DNA of 64,000 nucleotides from CAWDCV01 sp963728125 (GTDB taxonomy: Bacteria; Actinomycetota; Actinomycetes; CAWDCV01). Position 1 is the stretch's first letter, and every line of letters begins with the position of its first letter. This document shows, piece after piece, positions 56,317-64,000 of this stretch. The stretch covers positions 310,001 to 374,000 of the forward strand of contig CAVSIZ010000019.1 of assembly GCA_963728125.1 (NCBI GenBank), in the 5' to 3' direction. The translations under genes were made by a program, and so were the position numbers. Below the pieces are notes generated by a model. That model ran no database searches. It worked only from the letters and a program-made list of their open reading frames with translations, and was not told where the DNA came from.

Positions 56317-56457
56317 ATGATGAAGTCACTGCTACGGACGGCCATCTTCAGCGCCCTTCTCGCCCTCGGCCGCAAGGCGTGGGAGGTCTACCAGGAACGG
56401 CAGCAGGAGCCGCCGACGCGTCGCGAGCGAATGCGTCAGGCCATCCGGCGTCGTTGA
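56317..56457 (+). CDS. 46-residue small protein between purB and an acetyltransferase
   Basis: MMKSLLRTAIFSALLALGRK begins a basic, amphipathic or membrane-associating segment, followed by AWEVYQERQQEPPTRRERMR and a terminal IRRR. Its stop overlaps the TTG start of the next gene. No strong ribosome site, and homology is unknown to me. It is supported only by position and codon pattern. Confidence 0.5.
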   Translation: MMKSLLRTAIFSALLALGRKAWEVYQERQQEPPTRRERMRQAIRRR

Positions 56458-56910
56458 CGAAGATCGTCCGCGCCGACCCGGCCTCCGAGCACGCACGAGC
56501 CATGGCCGGCGCGCTGTGGGATGAGATCCAGCGCCGCTACGGCTTCACCGCCGACGATCCATACGACCCGACTGCATACACGGAGCCAGTCGGCTGCGTT
56601 CTGGCTGGCGATGGATGACATCCGTCCGGTCGGCAGCGTGGCTCTCAGCGCCATCGACGACCACGACGCCGAGCTCGACGTCATGTACGTCGCGCCGGAC
56701 TACCGTCGCCGTGGCGTCGCGCGCACGCTGCTTGCCGCACTCGAGGAGCATGCCCGCGCTGCGGGAATCTCGCGGGTGCTGCTGCGTTCTGGCGAGCCGC
56801 AACCCGAGGCGATGCGCTTCTACGCCGACGAGGGCTTCACGCCGATACCACCGTTCGGGAAGTGGGTTGGCGACGACACCGCGCGCTGCCTGGCAAAGTC
56901 CCTATCGTGA
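56454..56910 (+). CDS. GNAT family N-acetyltransferase, one frameshift
   Basis: The N-terminal part (ARAMAGALWDEIQRRYGF) and the C-terminal GNAT core (VMYVAPDYRRRGVARTLLAA, the acetyl-CoA motif, and MRFYADEGFTPIP) are in different frames. Removing one G near 56590 gives about 151 residues. TTG 56454 overlaps the small gene's stop; this start is tentative. Target unknown. Overlaps the next gene by 4 nt. Confidence 0.75.
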
Positions 56911-57422
56911 CGACCGTGCAGCCCCACACAGAGTTCGATTCACGCTTCAGCGACGACGAGGCAACCGCGCTGCCCTGGGAAGAGACGACCCGTCTCCTAC
57001 GCGACGCCGAGCTGTATTGGATCACCACCGTGCGCAGCGACGGTCGTCCGCATGTCGCGCCGCTGATCGGGGTCTGGCTCGACGACGCCCTGCACTTCTG
57101 CACCGGCCCGGAGGAGCAGAAGGCGCACAACCTCGCGGCGAACGCCGAGGTCGCCGTAGCGACGGGCACCAACACGTGGGCCGCGGGCACTGACGTCGTT
57201 GTCGAGGGTCGTGCAGCACGGCTCACGGACAACACCGAGCTGCAACGGCTCGCGGACGCCTACCTCGACAAGTACGGCGAGGACTGGCGCTTCGAGGTCG
57301 GCGACGGTGTCTTTGGCTCCGGGGACGACGCTGCTTACGTCTTCCGCGTCGTCCCCGCCAAGGTGCTGGCCTTTGCCAAGCAGCCGCACGGTCAGACCAG
57401 CTACCGGTTCGCCGCCGACTGA
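56907..57422 (+). CDS. pyridoxamine 5'-phosphate oxidase-family (flavin/F420-binding split-barrel) protein
   Basis: 171 residues from GTG 56907. LLRDAELYWITTVRSDGRPH then VAPLIGVWLDDALHFCTGPE, KAHNLAANAEVAVATGTNTW and VVVEGRAARLTD. This is the PNPOx-like split barrel common in actinobacteria, many of which bind F420. The reaction is not known. Start overlaps the acetyltransferase stop. Confidence 0.87.
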   Translation: MTTVQPHTEFDSRFSDDEATALPWEETTRLLRDAELYWITTVRSDGRPHVAPLIGVWLDDALHFCTGPEEQKAHNLAANAEVAVATGTNTWAAGTDVVVEGRAARLTDNTELQRLADAYLDKYGEDWRFEVGDGVFGSGDDAAYVFRVVPAKVLAFAKQPHGQTSYRFAAD

Positions 57423-57455
57423 GCCTGGCCGACGCAGCGGTGCGAGGATCACTGC

Positions 57456-58325
57456 GTGACCGCGCAGCTCGCTGACTACCCGCTGGCGTACTCCGGCAAG
57501 GTCCGTGAGCTGTACGACGTCGATGACGAGCTCGTCCTCGTCGTCGCCAGTGATCGCATCTCTGCGTACGACCAGGTGCTGCCGACGCCGATCCCTGACA
57601 AGGGCCGCATCCTCACGGCGCTGTCGGCGTGGTGGTTCGAGCGGCTCGCGGATCTGGTTCCACACCATCTCGTCTCGCTCGACGACGGTCGCATCCCGCC
57701 GGAGGTCCGCGGTCGCGCGATGCTGTGCCGTCGGCTGTCGATGCTGCCCGTCGAGTGCGTAGCCCGCGGCTTCCTCGCGGGATCCGGGCTGGCCGACTAT
57801 CGGCGTACGGGCGCGATTTGCGGCATCACCCTGCCCCCCGGCCTCGAGGAAGGCAGCCGGCTGCCCGAGCCGATCTTCACGCCGGCCACCAAGGCCGCGC
57901 GCGGGGAGCACGACGAGAACGTGTCGCTCGACGATGTCGTCGCGACTGTTGGTCCACGGACGGCCGACGAGCTGCAGACCGCCACGCTGGCGGTCTACCT
58001 GCGAGCCCGTGATCTCGCCGCGGCGCGTGGCATCTTGCTGGCCGATACGAAGCTCGAGTTCGGGTACGACCGCGAGGGCGTCTTGACCGTTGGCGACGAG
58101 GTACTGACCCCCGACTCGTCCCGATTCTGGTCGGCGCAGGACTGGCAGCCGGGACGTTCGCAGCCGTCATTCGACAAGCAGCCAGTCCGCGACTGGCTGA
58201 CGTCGCCTGCGTCCGGCTGGGACCGGACAGGCTCCGCACCCGAGCTTCCCGAGGACGTCGTGGCCCAGACCCGCCAGCGGTACACCGACGCGTATCAGCT
58301 ATTGACCGGCCACCCGTTTCGATAA
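57456..58325 (+). CDS. purC: SAICAR synthetase (phosphoribosylaminoimidazole-succinocarboxamide synthase)
   Basis: 289 residues. YSGKVRELYDVDDELVLVVA, SDRISAYDQVLPTPIPDKGR, CRRLSMLPVECVARGFLAGS, EPIFTPATKAARGEHDENVS and LADTKLEFGYD. It couples CAIR with aspartate. GTG start. Leads into purS after 24 nt. Confidence 0.97.
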   Translation: MTAQLADYPLAYSGKVRELYDVDDELVLVVASDRISAYDQVLPTPIPDKGRILTALSAWWFERLADLVPHHLVSLDDGRIPPEVRGRAMLCRRLSMLPVECVARGFLAGSGLADYRRTGAICGITLPPGLEEGSRLPEPIFTPATKAARGEHDENVSLDDVVATVGPRTADELQTATLAVYLRARDLAAARGILLADTKLEFGYDREGVLTVGDEVLTPDSSRFWSAQDWQPGRSQPSFDKQPVRDWLTSPASGWDRTGSAPELPEDVVAQTRQRYTDAYQLLTGHPFR

Positions 58326-58336
58326 GCCGGTGAAGA

Positions 58337-58342
58337 TACGCT
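58337..58342 (+). promoter_or_regulatory. leaderless -10 motif TACGCT for purS
   Basis: TACGCT, 7 nt, GTG 58350. It may start a separate purS-purQ transcript. Confidence 0.45.
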
Positions 58343-58349
58343 GACGATC

Positions 58350-58598
58350 GTGCCCCGCCTGGTTGTCGACGTGATGCTCAAGCCCGAGATCCTCGACCCG
58401 CAGGGACAGGCAATCCTCGCCGCGCTCCCGAAGTTGGGGTTCGACGACGTCACCTCCGTACGCCAGGGGAAGCGTTTCGAGCTCGAGATCGCACAGGAAG
58501 CAAACGCTGCGGATGCGGCCGACCGGGTGACGAGGATTGCCGCGACCCTGCTCGCCAACCCCGTCATCGAGGACTTCACGGTCCGGGTCGGCGACTGA
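58350..58598 (+). CDS. purS: FGAM synthase subunit PurS
   Basis: 82 residues. LVVDVMLKPEILDPQGQAIL, LGFDDVTSVRQGKRFELEI and LLANPVIEDFTVRV fit PurS. It bridges PurQ and PurL in formylglycinamidine ribonucleotide synthase. Its stop overlaps the ATG of the following HATPase gene by one base. Confidence 0.96.
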   Translation: MPRLVVDVMLKPEILDPQGQAILAALPKLGFDDVTSVRQGKRFELEIAQEANAADAADRVTRIAATLLANPVIEDFTVRVGD

Positions 58599-59044
58599 TG
58601 CAGCTGCAGCTCGACCTGGATTTGCCGCGAGACAAGCTCAGTGTTCCCGTCATTCGCCGGGTGCTCGGGGACGCGCTGCGGACGCTCGGCGTCGTCGACG
58701 ACTGCATCGACGACATCCAGGTGGCACTCAGCGAGGCGTGCACGAACGTCCTGGATCATGTGCAGGCGGGCGAGATCTACCACGTCACAGCGCGCATCGA
58801 CGAGGAAAACTGCGTCCTCGAGGTCGTAGACAAGGGCTCGGGCTTCGACGACACCGTGCACGGTCATGCCGACGCCGTCGACGACGCGGAGACCGGTCGC
58901 GGCATCCAATTGATGCGCGGGCTCGTCGACAGCGTCAGCTTCGAGCCGCGGCTCAAAGGCGGCACGGTCGTGCACCTGAGCAAGGGCTTGCAGTTCGACG
59001 ACGGCGCGCCGGGACCCCGCCTTGCGGCGTCCGAGCCCGGCTAG
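58598..59044 (+). CDS. HATPase_c (anti-sigma/RsbW-like) ATP-binding protein inside the pur operon
   Basis: 148 residues. GHKL motifs are VALSEACTNVLDHV (N box), VVDKGSGFDDTV (G1) and TGRGIQLMRGLVDSV (G2). Serine-kinase anti-sigma factors of the RsbW/SpoIIAB type look like this, with no receiver or histidine box. It overlaps purS and is 4 nt from purQ. It is unusual inside PurSQ: a regulator of an unknown sigma factor that is co-expressed with purine synthesis. No partner sigma or anti-anti-sigma gene was seen next to it. Confidence 0.85.
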   Translation: MQLQLDLDLPRDKLSVPVIRRVLGDALRTLGVVDDCIDDIQVALSEACTNVLDHVQAGEIYHVTARIDEENCVLEVVDKGSGFDDTVHGHADAVDDAETGRGIQLMRGLVDSVSFEPRLKGGTVVHLSKGLQFDDGAPGPRLAASEPG

Positions 59045-59048
59045 TCGA

Positions 59049-59725
<677 letters not shown>

Positions 59726-59729
<4 letters not shown>

Positions 59730-60448
59730 CCCAGCAGGATCCCTGGCAGGCGCCCGACCCGGCAGCCAGCAGCGGCGCACCGGCGACCACCAGCGCGGCT
59801 CCCTGGACGGCCGTGGGCAGTGCGCCTGTCCCGCCAACGCAACCGCAACCGCCGTACGCGCCGCAGCCGTGGCCCGGCCCGTTTGCCCCACCGCCGCCGC
59901 GACAACCGATGAGCCGGCGCACCCGAACGCTGCTCATCGTCGGAGCGGTCGTCGTCGCCCTGCTGTTGATCGCCGGTGCTGCCGTGCTGGGCGTCTTGGT
60001 GGCACGCGACGCCGCCCAAGAGAACGGCGATGACTCGACGCTGTTCCCGACCCTGAACGCCGATCTCGTCAGCGACCTCGACCGGCTCGACGAGAACGCG
60101 TCGTGGACCGAGTCCGACACATTGAGCGGCGCCAGCTTGGACAACGAGTGGGCAGCCCGCCTGTACTCGAGCTCGAGCGGAACCGAGCGCACCAAGGACC
60201 TGCTCGCCAGCTTGCTGCAGGAAGACGGCTACGAGTACGTCACGGTGACGGAGTACCTCGAACCTCGCGACGTCGACTACGAATACGAAGTCAGCGGCAC
60301 CAAGGGCGACATCTACGCCATTGGGTACGTCGGCAGCGAGATCCTGTACGAGTACGAAGACGACGGGACTGCGGTCGATGTCGAGGCCCCCGCCGGCGGT
60401 TCGGCAATCACGATTCGCCTGTCAGTCACCAGTTTCGTGGGCGACTGA
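59726..60448 (+). CDS. proline-rich single-pass membrane protein
   Basis: 240 residues. Residues ~1-62 are Pro/Ala/Gln-rich. A transmembrane helix at ~67-92 (TLLIVGAVVVALLLIAGAAV) and an acidic outer domain (YEYVTVTEYLEPRDVDYEYE) follow. No family motif. It overlaps purQ and abuts purL with no gap, so it rides in the purine operon; its role there is unclear. Confidence 0.75.
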
Positions 60449-62657
60449 ATGGCGCAGCCGTACGCCGAGCTTGGCTTGACCGACGACGAGTACGAGCGCA
60501 TCTGCAGCATCCTCGGGCGCCTGCCGACAGCTACCGAGCTCGCGCTCTACTCCGTCATGTGGAGCGAGCACTGCTCGTACAAGAGCAGCAAGCTGCATCT
60601 ACGTCAGTTCGCTGAGAAGGCGCCGCAGACGAGTGCGCTCCTCGTCGGCATGGGCGAGAACGCCGGTGTCGTCGACGTCGGTCAGGGCTACGCCGTCACC
60701 TTCAAAATCGAGTCGCACAACCATCCGTCGTTCGTCGAGCCGTACCAGGGTGCGGCAACGGGTGTCGGCGGTATCGTGCGCGACATCCTGACCATGGGTG
60801 CGCGCCCCGTCGCGGTCATGGACTCGCTGCGGTTCGGTCCGGCGACAGCATCAGACACGCATCGGGTGCTGCCGGGTGTGGTTGCCGGCGTCGGCGGCTA
60901 CGGAAATTGCCTGGGACTGCCCAACATCGGCGGCGAGGTCGATGTTCGACGACAGCTACCTCGGCAACCCGCTCGTCAACGCGCTGTGCGTCGGCGTGAT
61001 GCGTCACGACGACATCCAGCTCGCGCGGGCTGATGGCCCCGGCAACACGGTCATCCTGTTCGGAGCCCGCACCGGGCGCGACGGCATCGGCGGCGTCTCC
61101 GTGCTCGCCAGCGCAACCTTCGACGCAACATCGCAGGCCAAGCGGCCGTCGGTGCAGGTTGGCGACCCCTTCGCCGAGAAGGTCCTCATCGAATGCTGTC
61201 TGGAGATCTTCTCGGCCGACCTCGTCGTCGGCATCCAGGATCTCGGCGGCGCCGGCCTCGCGTGCGCCACCACCGAGCTTGCATCCGCTGGGACCGGCGG
61301 CATGCGCATCGCCCTCGACCGGGTGCCCCTGCGCGAGCCATCGATGGAGCCGCACGAGGTACTCGTCAGCGAGTCGCAGGAACGCATGTGCGCGATCGTC
61401 GAGCCGAGCAAGGTCGACGCCTTCCTCGCGGTGTGCGAGAAGTGGGAGGTCCTCGCGACGGTTATCGGCGAGGTGACCGATACCGGCCGGCTCGAGATCA
61501 GCTGGCACGGCGACGTCGTGGTCGACGTACCGCCGCGCACGGTTGCAGATGATGCGCCGGTGTACGACCGGCCGCACTACCCGCCGGCCGAGCTGGACGT
61601 CCTTCGCGCTGACTCACCCGACCAACTGGCGCGTCCGGAAACCGGCGACGAGCTCCGGGCGACGCTGCTGCGAATGGCGGCTGCACCGAACCTGTGCGAT
61701 CGGACCTGGGTCACCGACCAGTACGACCGATACGTGCGTGGCAATACCGTGCTTGCCCAGCCGGAGGACGCCGGTGTGCTGCGGCTCGACGAGGCGTCGA
61801 ACCTGGGCGTCGCGATCGCGGTCGACGGCAACGGTCGCTTCGCCCGGCTCGATCCGTACGCCGGCGCGCAGCTTGCCCTCGCCGAGGCGTACCGCAATGT
61901 CGCTGTCACCGGTGCTCGGCCGTTGGCGGTGACGAACTGCCTCAACTTTGGTGCGCCCACGGATCCGGGCGTGATGTGGCAGTTCGCGGAGGCCGTACGT
62001 GGGCTGGCCGACGCCTGTCAAACCCTCGGCGTACCGGTCACCGGGGGGAACGTGAGCTTCTACAACCAGACCGATGCAACGCCCATCCATCCGACCCCGG
62101 TTGTCGGCGTTCTCGGTGTGCTCGATGACGTCTCGCTGCGAACGCCGATCGGCTTCCGGCGCGAGGGCGACGTCGTGTACGTGCTGGGTACGACGCGAGA
62201 CGAGTTCGGCGGGTCGGAGTGGGCGAACGTCGTCCACGGCCACCTCGGCGGGCAGCCGCCAGCCGTCGATCTCGAAGCCGAGCGGTCACTCGCATCCGTA
62301 CTGATCTCCGCGGCGCGCGACGGTTTGATATCGGCCGCCCATGACGTGTCGGACGGCGGTATGGCGCAGTCGCTAGTCGAGTCCTGCCTGCGCGGCGGAT
62401 GCGGGGTCGAGATCGCCCTGCCGTACGGCGTCGATGCCTTCGTGTGGCTCTTCGCTGAGTCAGCAGCGCGCGCCGTCGTGGCGGTGCCGCCGTCGACCGA
62501 GACCGGCTTCCTGTCGCTGTGCAGCGACCACGATTGCCTCGTCACGAGGCTTGGCGTCGTGGGCGGGGAGAGCCTGGCGGTCGACGGGCAGTTCTCGGTG
62601 TCGCTCGACGAGCTGCGTGAGGCCTGGTCGTCGACGCTGCCGGCGCTTTTCGACTGA
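60449..62657 (+). CDS. purL: FGAM synthase large subunit PurL, one frameshift
   Basis: YSVMWSEHCSYKSSKLHLRQ, TFKIESHNHPSFVEPYQGAA, GVGGIVRDILTMGARPVAVM, and VFDDSYLGNPLVN-type continuation. The two parts are joined if one base is removed near 60940 (GAG GTC GTG TTC GAC). The rest continues through GIQDLGGAGLACATTELASA and AHDVSDGGMAQSLVESCLRG. With that fix it is about 735 residues, standard for short PurL. It makes FGAM using ammonia from PurQ. ATG 60449 directly follows the previous TGA. Confidence 0.95.
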
Positions 62658-62665
62658 TGCTTCTC

Positions 62666-62671
62666 TAAACT
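62666..62671 (+). promoter_or_regulatory. leaderless -10 motif TAAACT for the hydrolase
   Basis: TAAACT, 6 nt, GTG 62678, in the short gap after purL. Confidence 0.5.
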
Positions 62672-62677
62672 GTTGCC

Positions 62678-63487
62678 GTGCCGGTTGCGCACGTCAACGG
62701 GGTGGATCTCTACTACGAGGAGCACGGCGAGGGGACGCCGATCCTCGGTATCCACGGGACGCCGAGCTCGGCTCTGCTGTGGGTCGACGCGGCCGAGAAG
62801 CTCGCGGAACACGGACGCTGCATCATCTACGACCGCCGTGGCTTTTCCCGAAGTGTTCGCCCGGAACCGTTCGAGGAGGTCGACCTCGTCGACCATGTCG
62901 ACGATGCCGCCGCATTGCTCGAGGCGCTGAGGGCATCTCCAGCGATCGTCATCGGACGAAGCACCGGCGGCCAGATCGCGCTCGAGCTCGCGCGGCGCTT
63001 CCCTGATCTGGTGTCCGCACTGTGCCTGCTGGAACCGGCCTTGTTCAGCATCGATCCGGTTGCTGCCGTATTCGCAGAGCACCTGCGCGAGCAGATCCTC
63101 GGGGCTGCCGCGAGCGATCCCTCGGCTGCCGCGGAAGTGGTCATCAGGGAGGCGCTGGGCAACGACGGGTGGGAATCGCTACCTCCCGCACTCCGCGCGA
63201 TGTTCACGTCCGCGAGTCCCGCGGTGCTTGCGGAGGTTCGCGGTCGCGGTCTTGACCTCAGTGCCGAGCCCCTGGTGCTGAGCAACGAGGACCTTGCGGA
63301 AGTGCGTCAGCCCACGCTCCTCGTCTCCGCCACGGACTCGCCAGTGGTGCTTCGGCTCATCAACGACCGGCTCGCTGCGGCCCTCCCGCACAGCCGGCAG
63401 GTGCGCGTCGAGGGCGGTCACCTCATCAATCCGGCGCATCCGGCCGTAATCGAGTTCATTTCGACGCTGCCGCCGCCGTCCGACTGA
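62678..63487 (+). CDS. alpha/beta hydrolase
   Basis: 269 residues. VNGVDLYYEEHGEGTPILGI, the oxyanion HGTPSSA, CIIYDRRGFSRS, nucleophile IVIGRSTGGQIALELA (GxSxG), ATDSPVVLRLI acid region and VEGGHLINPAHPAVI with the His. A haloperoxidase/esterase-like member; substrate unknown. It converges on, and overlaps by 32 nt, the PAP2 gene. Confidence 0.87.
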   Translation: MPVAHVNGVDLYYEEHGEGTPILGIHGTPSSALLWVDAAEKLAEHGRCIIYDRRGFSRSVRPEPFEEVDLVDHVDDAAALLEALRASPAIVIGRSTGGQIALELARRFPDLVSALCLLEPALFSIDPVAAVFAEHLREQILGAAASDPSAAAEVVIREALGNDGWESLPPALRAMFTSASPAVLAEVRGRGLDLSAEPLVLSNEDLAEVRQPTLLVSATDSPVVLRLINDRLAAALPHSRQVRVEGGHLINPAHPAVIEFISTLPPPSD

Positions 63488-63995
63488 CGCGCGCAGCGGG
63501 TGTTCCCACCAGGAGATTCGCTAGCCCCCCGGCGGCAAATCCGAGGGCTGCACCGCCGATCAGATCCAGCGGCACGTGCGCGGCGACGTACATCCGACCG
63601 AGCAGGACGATGACGAGCAGCGCCGCTGGCACGATCTTCCACCGCCCGCGCAGGTACGGCGTCACGACGACGGTCAACGCTCCCGCAACAGCGGCATGGC
63701 CGGACGGGAACCCGAGGCTGCCCGCAGCGAAGGTCTCGCGTTCGATGACGCCGTCGAGCAGCTCGTCCGGGCGACCGCGTGAGACGAGCTCCTTCACGAC
63801 GCGGGCGAGGAAGTAGACCCCGACCCCGGCGATAGCCATGGCGACCGCCAGCCGTACACGTCGCAGCACCAGCGCCACCAGGCAGAGCACCGGGATGGTC
63901 AGAAATACGCCGTACTGCATGAACGGCCAGACGACCGGCATCAGCGCGTCTGGCAGGCCATTGATGGCCAAGAACACTGCGCCTTCCCCGCCCAC
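63456..63995 (-). CDS. PAP2-family phosphatase (5' end near or beyond the window edge)
   Basis: At least 179 residues. KELVSRGRP-type motif 1 (VVKELVSRGRPDELLDG), SLGFPSGHAAVAGAL (motif 2) and GRMYVAAHVPLDLIGG (motif 3) are the acid phosphatase signature, flanked by membrane helices. Candidates are undecaprenyl- or phosphatidate-type phosphatases. GTG 63995 is 5 nt from the window edge; the true start may lie outside. Confidence 0.9.
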   Translation of the reverse strand: MGGEGAVFLAINGLPDALMPVVWPFMQYGVFLTIPVLCLVALVLRRVRLAVAMAIAGVGVYFLARVVKELVSRGRPDELLDGVIERETFAAGSLGFPSGHAAVAGALTVVVTPYLRGRWKIVPAALLVIVLLGRMYVAAHVPLDLIGGAALGFAAGGLANLLVGTPAARVSRTAAAASK

Positions 63996-64000
63996 GAGGC

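Overview
The window is high-GC DNA from an actinobacterium. It carries the actinobacterial heat-shock operon dnaK-grpE-dnaJ-hspR, a membrane electron-transfer protein of the EtfD type, MMPL, DUF3151 and sortase families, and many GTG starts. At least eleven genes have a TAnnnT -10 motif only 6-8 nt before the start codon, as expected for leaderless mRNAs. Gene content partly mirrors the Mycobacterium tuberculosis region etfD - dnaK operon - purA - DUF3151 - fba - DedA - SpoU methylase - pyrE - clpB, as I recall that map. The genus cannot be fixed from this sequence. I saw no rRNA, tRNA, CRISPR array, insertion sequence or prophage.

Layout. 1-4.4 kb: etfD (cut by the window edge), a DUF4287/DUF5655 gene, a CaCA-type cation antiporter and a 5'-truncated endonuclease VIII-like gene. 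4.4-11.3 kb: dnaK-grpE-dnaJ-hspR-clpB behind a HAIR-like operator. 11.4-15.1 kb: a tight three-gene envelope operon (lipoprotein with a duplicated helical domain, class F-like sortase, VWA-domain membrane protein), followed by gamma-glutamyltransferase and three lipid/ketone-type enzymes to 19.7 kb. 19.9-25 kb: a DUF1501/DUF1800 pair, an epimerase, a collapsed vapBC remnant and a hydrolase. 25-33 kb: pyrE, a MarR-GNAT regulator, TspO, two DedA proteins, an SpoU methylase, a flavoprotein disulfide reductase and class II fructose-bisphosphate aldolase. 33-39.4 kb: a metallo-beta-lactamase-fold enzyme, a membrane-tethered sigma-like factor, DUF3151, a flavin amine oxidase-like protein, a diacylglycerol-kinase-like lipid kinase and purA. 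39.4-46.6 kb: an aminotransferase, a WYL regulator divergent from RidA/SRPBCC, a secreted lipoprotein, and TetR with L-2-hydroxyglutarate oxidase. 46.7-64 kb: purine synthesis genes (purD, purB, purC, purS, purQ, purL) interleaved with a UvrA-like ABC ATPase, a TetR/MMPL efflux unit and small genes, ending in a PAP2 phosphatase.

Two window-wide features matter. First, at least ten genes, including housekeeping purA and purL, are each split by apparent single-base indels, mostly one extra base. This looks like residual assembly error, so 'pseudogene' calls based only on a frameshift should not be trusted. Second, a dispersed ~55-bp imperfect palindrome with AACTGGTTCC / GGAACCAGTT arms occurs five times between genes. 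A different strong hairpin, with TTGTCCGAA / TTCGGACAA ends, occurs twice. Both types lie at the edge of genes that have lost their 5' ends (nei-like and DUF559).
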